Origin: CAVSJO01 sp963728445
GTDB lineage: Bacteria; Gemmatimonadota; Gemmatimonadetes; Longimicrobiales; RSA9
Assembly: GCA_963728445.1 (NCBI GenBank)
Contig: CAVSJO010000006.1
Span: 930,001 to 994,000, forward strand
Direction of reading: 5' to 3'
DNA: 64,000 nt
Part shown: piece by piece, positions 24,439 through 32,908 of the stretch
Numbering within the stretch: the stretch's first letter is position 1
How the letters are laid out: each line of letters starts with the position of its first letter
Position numbers and translations under genes: made by a program
Notes under the pieces: model-generated
The model's database searches: none
Seen by the model: only the letters and a program-made list of their open reading frames with translations
What the model was told of the DNA's origin: nothing

Positions 24439-24486
24439 CCTAGCCCCAGCCCTAGCCCTAGCCCTAGCCCTAGCCCTAGCCCTAGC
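24439..24486. repeat. hexanucleotide array CCTAGC x8
   Basis: There are eight consecutive six-base units of CCTAGC; the second is CCCAGC. The run sits in non-coding DNA upstream of the subtilase gene. Opposite-strand open frames through it would read only Gly-Leu repeats and are not genes. Confidence 0.9.
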
Positions 24487-24494
24487 CCGCCTCG

Positions 24495-24560
24495 CCTCAG
24501 CCTCAGCCTCAGCCTCAGCCTCAGCCTCAGCCTCAGCCTCAGCCTCAGCCTCAGCCTCAG
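24495..24560. repeat. hexanucleotide array CCTCAG x11
   Basis: There are eleven exact six-base units of CCTCAG, separated from the CCTAGC array by 8 bases. The two arrays differ by a transition-type change in unit sequence and may derive from one another. Their length can vary by slippage. Confidence 0.92.
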
Positions 24561-24626
24561 CCTCGAACCCCCGGCCTCTCCCGGTGTACCCATTCCGACT
24601 GAACCCGAAAACCGGACGAACATCGA

Positions 24627-26294
24627 ATGAACCGTCTCCTTCGCATCGCGATCCCCGTCTTCGGCCTGGCCGCGTGCGCCCCGAGCGCGACACCCCCGGC
24701 CCAGCCCGCTCCGTCGCCGTCGCCCGCGCCGGCCGCCCGCCCGACGCCAGCCGCGCCCGCTCCCGATTCCGCCGTCGCACCCGCAGCGGCCCGGCCTTCC
24801 GACACCTGGTGGCTGCAGGGGCCCGAGGCCGGCTACCCGGGCATCGGCATGGAGGCGGCCCGTTCGATCCTCGCCGGCCGCCAGCCGAAGCGCAGCGTCG
24901 TCGTCGCGATCATCGACTCCGGCATCGACACGGCGCACGCCGCGCTGCATGCGCACCTGTGGGCCAATCCGAAGGAAGTCCCGGGCAACGGGCGCGACGA
25001 CGACGGCGACGGCTACGTCGATGACTACCGTGGCTGGAACTACATCGGCGGCCCCGACGGCGACGTCGACCACGACACGTTCGAGGTCACCCGGCTGCAC
25101 GTGCGGTGCACGGCCGCCGCCGGATCGGCGCCCGCATCGGTGCCGGTAGCGGGGGACACGCGTCAGGTTTCCTGCGACAGCATCGCCTCCGCCTTCGACC
25201 AGAAGCGGCAGGAGGCGGAGCAGACGATGGATCAGGTCGAGAAGATCGACCAGGCGCTGAAGCAGATCGTGCCCGTCCTGCGCCAGGCCCTGGGCGGCGA
25301 CTCGGTGACGGTGGAGGCCGTCCGGTCCCTGAGCAGCCCGGACATGAGCGTGCAGCGCGCCCGGGCGATCTACCTGAACCTGGCCGACCACGGGGTCAAC
25401 CCGGACGTCATCGCCGAGGCGAAGGACGAGTACGGCAACCAGCTCCAGTACGGACTCAATACGTCCTATGACCCGCGGCACATCGTCGGCGACGACTACG
25501 CCGACAAGACGCAGCGCAGCTACGGCAACTCCGACGTCGTCGGACCCGAGGCCATGCACGGGACCCACGTGAGCGGGATCGTCATGAAGGAGGCGTCCAC
25601 GGCCGGCGCCGCCGACAGCGTGCGCATCATGGTCGTGCGGACAGTGCCCGACGGCGACGAGCGCGACAAGGACGTCGCCAACGCCATCCGCTTTGCGGCC
25701 GATCACGGCGCGAACGTCATCAACATGTCGTTCGGAAAGCCGTACTCCCCTTCGAAGCCGGTGGTGGACGACGCGGTGCGCTACGCGCAGTCGAAGGGCG
25801 TGCTCATGATCCACGCGGCGGGCAACGACGCCGAGGACCTGGCGCAGAACACCGACTACCCGAACCGCAACTACGTGAGCGGCGGCAGCGCGGAGAACTG
25901 GATGGAGATCGGCGCCGCGTCGTGGAAGGGCGCCGACACCCTCGCCGCCTCGTTCTCGAACTACGGGAAGGAGCAGGTGGACGTCTTCGCGCCCGGGGTG
26001 GACATCCTCTCGAGCGTACCCGGCGGCGGCTACAAGCGTGAGAGCGGCACGAGCATGGCCTCTCCCGTCGTAACCGGCGTCGCCGCCGTGCTCATGGCCT
26101 ACTTCCCGAGCCTCCACGCGGCGGACGTGAAGGACGTCCTCATGAAGACCGCCCGGACGTATCCGGGCAACACCATCCTGCCCGGAACGCCGGACGAGAT
26201 GGTGCCGTTCGCCACGCTGTCCCGCACCGGCGCCATCGTTGACGCCGCAGCGGCGATCCGCGAAGCGATCCGCAGGACGGGCGGGAAGGCGTAG
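24627..26294 (+). CDS. subtilisin-like serine peptidase (S8), lipoprotein
   Basis: The protein has 555 residues. The lipobox GLAAC places the lipid on Cys17, followed by a Pro/Ala-rich linker to about residue 58. The catalytic triad is Asp97 (IIDSGID), His311 (MHGTHVSG) and Ser476 (GTSMASP), with the oxyanion Asn400 (AAGND). Between Asp and His lies an insertion of about 190 residues with an Asp-rich segment (NGRDDDGDGYVDDY) that probably binds calcium and a long helix (EAEQTMDQVEKIDQALKQ). It probably degrades proteins at the cell surface or periplasm. It is a single gene; the neighbour 91 bases downstream is another lipoprotein hydrolase. Confidence 0.93.
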   Translation: MNRLLRIAIPVFGLAACAPSATPPAQPAPSPSPAPAARPTPAAPAPDSAVAPAAARPSDTWWLQGPEAGYPGIGMEAARSILAGRQPKRSVVVAIIDSGIDTAHAALHAHLWANPKEVPGNGRDDDGDGYVDDYRGWNYIGGPDGDVDHDTFEVTRLHVRCTAAAGSAPASVPVAGDTRQVSCDSIASAFDQKRQEAEQTMDQVEKIDQALKQIVPVLRQALGGDSVTVEAVRSLSSPDMSVQRARAIYLNLADHGVNPDVIAEAKDEYGNQLQYGLNTSYDPRHIVGDDYADKTQRSYGNSDVVGPEAMHGTHVSGIVMKEASTAGAADSVRIMVVRTVPDGDERDKDVANAIRFAADHGANVINMSFGKPYSPSKPVVDDAVRYAQSKGVLMIHAAGNDAEDLAQNTDYPNRNYVSGGSAENWMEIGAASWKGADTLAASFSNYGKEQVDVFAPGVDILSSVPGGGYKRESGTSMASPVVTGVAAVLMAYFPSLHAADVKDVLMKTARTYPGNTILPGTPDEMVPFATLSRTGAIVDAAAAIREAIRRTGGKA

Positions 26295-26385
26295 GTCGCG
26301 CCGGGTCCAGGGGCCGGGGAGCGATGCTGGATCGGCGGGCGTCGACCTGCTACTGTGAACCCCTCCCCATCCCCCAGGAGGCTCC

Positions 26386-27288
26386 ATGCGACGTCCCGAA
26401 TCCGTGCTGGCCCTCTCCCTCGCCGCTCTCGTGGCGGCGTGCTCCGCGGCTCCGGACGACGATGCTTCGGCCGCCAACGCGCCATCCGCCCAGGAGGCCA
26501 CCATGTCCGATGACGCGCCCGTACAGGGCGTCGAGCTCCCGCCGGACGCGGCGGGCGCGAAGCCGGCCCTCAACAGCTCGCCCCGCCACGGCGAGTGGGA
26601 CACGATCCCCGTCGAGGGCGGCGACAGCGTGCGCGCCTGGGTCGTCTATCCCGAGCGCAGCGACTCCGCCCCCGTCGTCCTGGTCGTCCACGAGATCTAC
26701 GGGCTTACGAACTGGGCACGTGCCGTGGCGGACCGGCTGGCGGCCGAAGGCTTCGTGGCCGTGGCGCCGGACCTGCTCACCGGCCAGACGATCCCCGCCG
26801 ACTCGTCCGGCGATCCGGAGCGGGACGCCGCCGTCGCCGCGATCCGCGCCCTCGACCCGGCGCAGGTGGATCGCCGCCTGAAGGCCGCGGCGAAGTGGGC
26901 CACGGCGCTGCCGTCCACCACCGACCGCTACGGCATCGTCGGCTTCTGCTGGGGCGGAACGACGTCCTACGCCCAGGCGACCCGCGACCCGAACCTCGAC
27001 GCCGCCGTCGTCTACTACGGCACGTCTCCCGACCGGGAGGCGCTGTCGCACGTGGAGGCGCCCGTCCTCGGGCTCTATGGCGGCGACGACAACCGGGTGA
27101 CGTCCACGGTCGCGCCGGCGGACAGCGCCATGCAGGAGATGGGCAAGACGTACGAGCCCCACGTCTTCAACGGCGCCGGTCACGGCTTCCTGCGCCAGCA
27201 GGACGGCCGCGACGGCGCCAACATGGACGCGAGCCGGCAGGCGTGGCCCCTCACCATCGCCTGGTTCCGGAAGCACCTGGAGGGCTGA
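26386..27288 (+). CDS. dienelactone hydrolase-family lipoprotein
   Basis: The protein has 300 residues. The lipobox LVAAC puts the lipidated residue at Cys19. The alpha/beta-hydrolase core has a DLH-type triad: nucleophile Cys188 (GFCWGG), an acid at Asp234 or Asp235 (YGGDDN) and His266 (GAGHGF). Dienelactone hydrolases open lactones in aromatic degradation, but exported members act on unknown esters. The ATG at 26386 follows CCAGGAGGCTCC, a good Shine-Dalgarno sequence. An internal Met at residue 40 (ATMSDD) is not needed as a start because the signal peptide precedes it. Confidence 0.9.
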   Translation: MRRPESVLALSLAALVAACSAAPDDDASAANAPSAQEATMSDDAPVQGVELPPDAAGAKPALNSSPRHGEWDTIPVEGGDSVRAWVVYPERSDSAPVVLVVHEIYGLTNWARAVADRLAAEGFVAVAPDLLTGQTIPADSSGDPERDAAVAAIRALDPAQVDRRLKAAAKWATALPSTTDRYGIVGFCWGGTTSYAQATRDPNLDAAVVYYGTSPDREALSHVEAPVLGLYGGDDNRVTSTVAPADSAMQEMGKTYEPHVFNGAGHGFLRQQDGRDGANMDASRQAWPLTIAWFRKHLEG

Positions 27289-27299
27289 GCGGCCGGGGC

Positions 27300-27389
27300 G
27301 GGCTGGTGCGCCCGAGCGGGCTGGTGCGCCCGAGCGGGCTGGTGCGCCCGAGCGGGCTGGTGCGCCCGAGCGGGCTGGTGCGCCCGTGC
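27300..27389. repeat. 18-bp tandem repeat x5
   Basis: The unit GGGCTGGTGCGCCCGAGC is present five times without gaps; the last copy has one change. It starts 12 bases after the stop codon of the dienelactone-hydrolase gene. GGGC...GCCC within each unit can pair, so transcripts would form a row of small hairpins. Confidence 0.92.
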
Positions 27390-27541
27390 GGGCTGGCCCC
27401 ACCTCGGCCGGATTCGCCACGCGGCACCGCTGACGTCGATGCGCGGCGGTGTGGCGTGGGCGCGGTGGCGCGGCGTGGGCGATGTGGCGCGGCGTGGGGC
27501 GGGGCGTGGCGCGGCCCGGGCGCGTGGCGCGGCCCCGCGTC

Positions 27542-27593
27542 GGCCGGATTCGACACGAAGCACGGCTGACCTCGCTGCGCGTCGAATCCGGCC
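27542..27593. repeat. 13-bp inverted repeat
   Basis: GGCCGGATTCGAC (27542-27554) and GTCGAATCCGGCC (27581-27593) are perfect complements separated by 26 bases. Part of the left arm also occurs about 130 bases upstream in a direct copy. Confidence 0.8.
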
Positions 27594-27718
27594 CCGGTAT
27601 CCGGCACAATTCGACGCGCGACTGCTCGGCGGCGCCTGCGAGGCGAATCGAGCCGCCACAGTCGGTAGGAAGCGACAACCGTCCACGCACGCCGTCGCGC
27701 GCGTCGCATCCTGCCGCG

Positions 27719-28381
27719 CTAACCGCCGGACCGGTGGATGTCGGCCGATGCGAGGTGCCAGCGGCGGTCCGCGGCGGAAGCACCCGTGACGACGGCCCGG
27801 CGGAGCGTGTACGTCCCCGCGAATCGCTGAACGCGGCCCGTCCTCGTCTTCGCCCAGATCTCGACCGGCACGTCCACGTAGCGGGAGCCCGCCGCTCCCT
27901 CCACGCGGCCTGGCTGCCCGATTCGCACTTCCACGCTGTCCGTCTGCGCGTAACCCGCCTCGAACACCTCGAGCGTCTGGCCGCTGGCCCTTCCTCCGTC
28001 GCCCCATAGCGCGTACGCCCGCCCATAGTCGCGGGCGTTGATGGCCTCGTAGTAGCGGCGGACGACCTCCGTCGGCGTCGGTGAAGCCGCTTCCGAGGCG
28101 GCCCCTTCGTCCGCCCCCGGCGTGGAACCCGGCGTGGAACCCGGCGTGGTGCCCGGCGTGGTGCCCGGCGCAGCCCCCTGCGCGGAGTCCTGTGCCGCCG
28201 CCTGCGCCGCCGCCGCCGAATCCGCCCGCGGCACCGACTCCACCCTCGGGGCGCCGCCTTCCGGACGCCCGCCCGCGTCGCCGCTCCCGCCCGAGCAGGC
28301 CGCGGCCATGACGGCCACGATGAGCCAGGCGGCCCGACAGCTCCGACGGGGACTGCGTGCCGTTTCGTATTCGCTTGTCAT
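27719..28381 (-). CDS. lipoprotein with NTF2-like domain and TPG tandem linker
   Basis: The protein has 220 residues starting MTSEYETARSPRRS. The signal sequence ends in VMAAAC with the lipidated residue at Cys29. Residues 55-90 are a low-complexity linker including PGTTPGTTPGSTPGSTPG, encoded by a 15-base tandem repeat near 28117-28176. Residues 100-205 (PTEVVRRYYEAINARDYGRAYALWG ... WHLASADI) look like an NTF2/SnoaL-type ligand-binding or scaffolding fold. No catalytic residues are clear. It faces the repeat-rich region on its 3' side and another repeat on its 5' side. Confidence 0.7.
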   Translation of the reverse strand: MTSEYETARSPRRSCRAAWLIVAVMAAACSGGSGDAGGRPEGGAPRVESVPRADSAAAAQAAAQDSAQGAAPGTTPGTTPGSTPGSTPGADEGAASEAASPTPTEVVRRYYEAINARDYGRAYALWGDGGRASGQTLEVFEAGYAQTDSVEVRIGQPGRVEGAAGSRYVDVPVEIWAKTRTGRVQRFAGTYTLRRAVVTGASAADRRWHLASADIHRSGG

Positions 28382-28446
28382 GCGCCGTACCCGTGCAACG
28401 ATCCTGCCGCGCCCGCCTGCCCGCACGCGCGCCGGGCGGGAGGGGG

Positions 28447-28556
28447 GCGCGCGCCGGTCGGGAGCCGGTCGGAAGCCGGGCGGGAGCCGGGCGGGAGCCG
28501 GGCGCGCGCCGGTCGGGAGCCGGTCGGAAGCCGGGCGGGAGCCGGGCGGGAGCCGG
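28447..28556. repeat. 55-bp tandem duplication with internal 10-11-bp units
   Basis: The block starting GCGCGCGCCGGTCGGGAGCC at 28447 is repeated from 28502. Each copy contains about four units of the form GGGAGCCGGGC or GGAAGCCGGGC. It lies between the divergent NTF2-like lipoprotein gene and the DUF4168-like gene, where the promoters of both should be. Confidence 0.88.
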
Positions 28557-28616
28557 CATGTGAGTTGCGGCCCCGGCGTTCCGACGCTCGACTCTTTCGC
28601 CACTCCAGGAGCAGGT

Positions 28617-29009
28617 ATGAGGTTCAGGAACATCGCAGGAGCCGTGGCCGTCATCGGGCTCGTGGCGCTGGTCACACCCGTGGCGGCTTCCGCGCAACAG
28701 ACGCCGGCGCCGGCGGACGCGTCCCCGGTGGTCGTCACCGACACTCTCCTCCAGCAGTTCGCTTCGGTCTACCCGGAGGTGATGAAGGTCACCCAGGTGG
28801 CGCAGGCCAGGATCGCCGCCGCGGACGACGTCGAGGACAAGAAGGAGATCCGGTCGGAGCTCACGGAGAAGATCGCGGACGTGGTCGAGGACGCCGACAT
28901 GACGATGTCGCAGTACACGGCCATCGTAAACCGCCTGAACCACGACGAAGCCCTGCGCGAGAAGTTCAAGCAGATGCTGATGGAGCAGCAGGGCGGCGGC
29001 TCGAACTGA
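28617..29009 (+). CDS. DUF4168-like secreted protein
   Basis: The protein has 130 residues with a clear signal peptide (MRFRNIAGAVAVIGLVALVT, cleavage after ASA). The mature protein is helical: LLQQFASVYPEVMKVTQVAQ, then charged helices and MSQYTAIVNRLNHDEALREKFKQ. This matches the two-helix DUF4168 pattern found in small periplasmic proteins. The function is unknown. AGGAG lies 6 bases before the ATG at 28617. Confidence 0.7.
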   Translation: MRFRNIAGAVAVIGLVALVTPVAASAQQTPAPADASPVVVTDTLLQQFASVYPEVMKVTQVAQARIAAADDVEDKKEIRSELTEKIADVVEDADMTMSQYTAIVNRLNHDEALREKFKQMLMEQQGGGSN

Positions 29010-29123
29010 TCCGGAATGAAATGAGGCGATAGCGGACCCTTGCGATCCGCCGCCTCCGACGCGTGATTCCACCCAGCGGCGCGCGACGATCGCGGCCGCG
29101 ATCCGCCGACACCGGAGACCTGC

Positions 29124-29819
29124 GTGAGCGACGTCGCCCGATCCGGACTCGGAGTCATCTTCGCCTTCTTCCTCGGCCTCATGGTCACGGCCTTCTTCGG
29201 CGTGGGCGTCTATACATTCCACCCGCCTCCGGAGCGGCAGACGGCCGAGATCCGCAAGCTCGATCAGGAAGACATGGCGATCCGGAACGCGACTCGGGGC
29301 GGTGAGCTCTCCGCCGAACAGCAGGCGCGCCTGCAGGAGATCCAGGACCGACGCAGCGAGCTTTCCGACAGCGCCGAAAACGCGCGAAAGCCGTGGGGCC
29401 GCAGCACGAGCATCGCCCTCGTCATCCTCGCCACCCTCACCATGAGCGTGTCCCTCGTGCGCGCCGATCAGCTCCCCGTCATCAGCAACGGACTGCTCCT
29501 CGGCGGCCTCTTCACCATGATCTACGGCGTCGGCTGGATCATCGCGACGGACACGTCGGTCTCCCGCTTCGCCGTGATGAGCGCGGCCCTCGTCATCACG
29601 CTGGGGCTCGGCTACCTGCGCTTCGTTCGGAAGGGAAGGGAACCGGCGTCGATGGGCGACGTCGCTCGGAGCGTGCCCGCAGGAGCCGGCGGCGCCGCCG
29701 ACGCAGGAGCCGTCGCCAACGTCGCAGACCTCGCCGTCGTCGAGCGCCGGCTGCGGGAGCTGGAGGAGCGCCTGGACGGCGCCGCGTCGGCCCTCGGGCC
29801 GCGGCGTCCGAAGGCGTAG
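29124..29819 (+). CDS. membrane protein of unknown function
   Basis: The protein has 231 residues starting at GTG 29124. One N-terminal transmembrane helix (GVIFAFFLGLMVTAFFGVGVY) is followed by an exposed helical segment (LSAEQQARLQEIQDRRSEL) and three further helices (STSIALVILATLTMSVSLV, ISNGLLLGGLFTMIYGVGWI, AVMSAALVITLGLGYLRF). It ends in a cytosolic coiled-coil-like tail (VVERRLRELEERLDGA). I do not recognise a family. It stands alone, 114 bases after the DUF4168-like gene. Confidence 0.6.
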   Translation: MSDVARSGLGVIFAFFLGLMVTAFFGVGVYTFHPPPERQTAEIRKLDQEDMAIRNATRGGELSAEQQARLQEIQDRRSELSDSAENARKPWGRSTSIALVILATLTMSVSLVRADQLPVISNGLLLGGLFTMIYGVGWIIATDTSVSRFAVMSAALVITLGLGYLRFVRKGREPASMGDVARSVPAGAGGAADAGAVANVADLAVVERRLRELEERLDGAASALGPRRPKA

Positions 29820-29829
29820 CGCTGCGGGG

Positions 29830-30320
29830 TCAGGAGCTCCGGCCCGGGAGCCGGCGGCGGATTGCCGTCACGAGGTCGTCCACCGCAGCGTCCGCCGGCA
29901 GCACCAGGGCATCCGCGGGCGGCTCGAGTGCCGCGAACTGGGACTCCACCAATGCGGGGCCGAAGAAGTGGCCCGCCCGCGCCCGGAGCCGCCGCGCTGC
30001 CAGGGCGGGTGAGGTCTCGAGGAACACGAGGAGCACGCGCGGGTCGTCCGGGAGCAGGCGCGCGCGGTGTCGGGCCTTGAGCGCCGAGGCGGCGACCACC
30101 GCCGGCCGGTGCTCCCGCAGGCGCGTGGTGATCTCCGCCCGGAGCGAGTCGAGCCACGGGCCGCGGTGAGCGTCCGTGAGTGGCTCGCCCTCGCGCATGC
30201 GGGCGACGTTCTCCTCCGGGTGGAACGCGTCCCCCTCGACGAAGTCCCAGCCGAGTCGCTCGGCCAGCGCGGCGCCGACGGTGCTCTTCCCCGAGCCCGC
30301 CACGCCGGAGACGACGACGA

Positions 30321-30324
<4 letters not shown>
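29830..30324 (-). CDS. gntK: gluconokinase
   Basis: The P-loop kinase has 164 residues and phosphorylates D-gluconate to 6-phosphogluconate with ATP. GVAGSGKST (7-15) is the Walker A motif, and GWDFVEGDAFHPEENVARM with PLTDAHRGPWL are signature segments of the GntK family, as is HFFGPALVESQFAALEPP. Length is normal. The GTG start at 30324 overlaps the stop of the upstream SGNH hydrolase (GTGA), so the two are translationally coupled. The product would feed the pentose phosphate pathway. Confidence 0.92.
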
Positions 30325-31145
<821 letters not shown>

Positions 31146-31331
31146 TTCCGTTCGGGTGGGTGGGGTCCGTCCGCGAATCGTAAGATTACCACTGCTCCAC
31201 GTGCGGCGCCTCCGCGGGTCCGGCGGCGGTTCGGCCGTGGCGACATCGCTCAGGCCAGGCGCCCATTCGCGATTGCCGCAACACCCCACCCGCAGCAAGT
31301 TTCTCCGAACCCATTCTTACTGGAGGTCGGT

Positions 31332-32813
31332 GTGCTCGCAACGAAGCGATTCGGCTGGATCATGGTGGCCGCGTTCCTCGCGTCGTGCGGTCGGACGGGA
31401 GGCGGCGAGGCTGCGGGAGACAACGATTCCGGGGCGAATCAGGACGCCGTCGTCGCCCGCGTCGCCGCCGGTCTCCGGTCCGGCATCCAGGTTTCGGGCC
31501 GCCCGCTCGTCACCTACGATCTGGCCGCCCGCATGGCCCACTACCACGTTCCCGCCGTCTCCGTCGCGGTCGTGGACAGCGGACGGATCGCGTGGGCGCG
31601 GGGCTTCGGCGTGACGACCGCGGGCACGGCGGACTCGGTGACGGCGACGACGCTCTTCCAGGCGGCGTCGATTTCCAAGCCGGTTGCTGCCACGGCCATG
31701 CTCCGCCTCGTGGAGCAGGGGAAGCTCGACCTCGATACGCCAGTCAACACGTATCTGACGAGCTGGAAAGTGCCGGACAACCGCTTCACCGCGCAGGCGC
31801 CTGTGACACTCCGGCGGCTGGTCTCGCACAGCGCCGGAATGACCATCCACGGGTTCCCCGGCTACGCCGCCGGCGAGCCGGTGCCCACGGTGCCGCAGGT
31901 GCTGGACGGAGAACCGCCGGCCAACACGCGACCGGTCCGCGTCGACACCGTGCCTGGCGCCATCGGGCGCTATTCCGGCGGCGGTGTCACCGTGGAGCAG
32001 CTCGTCATGACCGACGTCACCGGAGAGCCGTTTCCCGAGCTCATGAAGCGGCTCGTTCTCGATCCGGTCGGCATGACGTCCTCGACGTACGAGCAGCCGC
32101 TCCCTCAGAGCCGCCGCGGGGAGGAAGCCACGCCGTACCGCTCCACCGGCCTTCCCGTGGAGGGCGGCTGGCACACGTATCCCGAGATGGCCGCCGCAGG
32201 CCTCTGGACCACGCCGACGGACCTGATGAAGTGGGCCATGGCCATCGCCGCGGCCCGGGCCGGCGCGCCCGGCGCGATCCTCTCGCAGGCCACGGCCACC
32301 GAGATGCTCACGCGCCAGAAGGACGACTTCGGCCTGGGTCCGGGGCTCGGCGGCGAGGGGCAGGGCTTCAACTTCTCGCACGGGGGCGCCAACGAAGGCT
32401 ACCGCTGCTTCGTGATCTACTTCCCGGAGACCGGCCAGGGCGCCGCCGTCATGACGAACGGCGACGCCGGCAACACGCTCGCACGGGAGATCGTCCTCTC
32501 CATCGCAGCCGAGTACGACTGGCCGGACTACGGGCCCCGAACGGTCGACGCCCTCACGCTGGACTCCGAGGCGCTGGAGTCGTTCGTGGGCGAGTATGCC
32601 ACGTCCGAAGCCCCCGTGACGCTCCGGGTAACCCACGAGGGAACCTCGCTGTACGCCGACGCGCCGGGCAACGCCGCGAAGGAGGAGATCGTCCTCGTCG
32701 CGCCCGACAGCGCCGTGGGCCTCGCAAGCGGCACGTCCTTCACATTCGACGTCGGCCCCGACGGTCGAGCGGACGCCGTGCACGTGGTGGGGCTCACGCT
32801 GCGTCGGAAGTAG
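31332..32813 (+). CDS. serine hydrolase (class C beta-lactamase family) lipoprotein
   Basis: The protein has 493 residues, starting at GTG 31332 with GGAGG upstream. The lipobox FLASC places the lipid on Cys19. The catalytic motifs are Ser113-x-x-Lys116 (SISK), Tyr214 (YSGG) and HGG (FSHGGANEG, about residue 353). The C-terminal 90 residues form a lipocalin-like beta domain, common in this family. Members act as D-aminopeptidases, esterases or penicillin-binding-type enzymes; the substrate is not predictable. It is the intact relative of the remnant at 5616-5901. Confidence 0.9.
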   Translation: MLATKRFGWIMVAAFLASCGRTGGGEAAGDNDSGANQDAVVARVAAGLRSGIQVSGRPLVTYDLAARMAHYHVPAVSVAVVDSGRIAWARGFGVTTAGTADSVTATTLFQAASISKPVAATAMLRLVEQGKLDLDTPVNTYLTSWKVPDNRFTAQAPVTLRRLVSHSAGMTIHGFPGYAAGEPVPTVPQVLDGEPPANTRPVRVDTVPGAIGRYSGGGVTVEQLVMTDVTGEPFPELMKRLVLDPVGMTSSTYEQPLPQSRRGEEATPYRSTGLPVEGGWHTYPEMAAAGLWTTPTDLMKWAMAIAAARAGAPGAILSQATATEMLTRQKDDFGLGPGLGGEGQGFNFSHGGANEGYRCFVIYFPETGQGAAVMTNGDAGNTLAREIVLSIAAEYDWPDYGPRTVDALTLDSEALESFVGEYATSEAPVTLRVTHEGTSLYADAPGNAAKEEIVLVAPDSAVGLASGTSFTFDVGPDGRADAVHVVGLTLRRK

Positions 32814-32868
32814 GCCAGGCCGGCGAGGCGGCGGCCGCGCGGACTCGATCGGCGGCCGAGCGCAGGGC

Positions 32869-32903
32869 GAGAGAGCGGGCGACCGGCGGTCGCCCGCTCT
32901 CTC
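32869..32903. terminator. 16-bp perfect hairpin between convergent genes
   Basis: GAGAGAGCGGGCGACC pairs perfectly with GGTCGCCCGCTCTCTC around a 3-base loop. It lies between the stops of the serine hydrolase (+, 32813) and the repeat lipoprotein (-, 32909). It has no T-run, but position and strength suggest transcription termination or 3'-end protection for both. Confidence 0.65.
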
Positions 32904-32908
32904 ACGCG

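Larger units (their letters stand above)
24123..24626. other. repeat-rich intergenic region
   Basis: No gene is visible in these 500 bases. The left part has near-duplicate GC segments (GGGCGCTTGTGGGGCC at about 24160-24200). The right part contains two hexanucleotide arrays (24439-24486 and 24495-24560), listed separately. The start of the subtilase gene follows 66 bases after the second array, so its promoter is inside or near the arrays. Confidence 0.5.
27289..27718. other. repeat-rich intergenic region
   Basis: No gene is seen in these 430 bases. It contains an 18-base tandem repeat (27300-27389), GC-rich runs of GGCGCGGCGTGGGCG type (about 27460-27535), two diverged direct copies of a segment of about 45 bases beginning CGGCCGGATTCG (about 27412 and 27541), and a perfect 13-base inverted repeat (27542-27593). 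It could include a structured RNA or remains of a mobile element. Confidence 0.45.

Noticed and set aside
24439..24486. Telomere-like repeat (CCTAGC resembles eukaryotic CCCTAA)
   Set aside because: It is short, internal, next to another hexamer array and surrounded by ordinary bacterial genes; slippage explains it.
24021..26603. 860-codon minus-strand open frame with RLRLRL and GLGLGL runs
   Set aside because: It is antisense to the subtilase gene; the dipeptide runs come only from the hexanucleotide arrays.
27289..27718. Protein-coding gene in the minus-strand frame rich in HQPARA repeats
   Set aside because: The repeat peptide comes only from the 18-base non-coding repeat; there is no start signal, and the frame continues from shadow frames of neighbouring genes.
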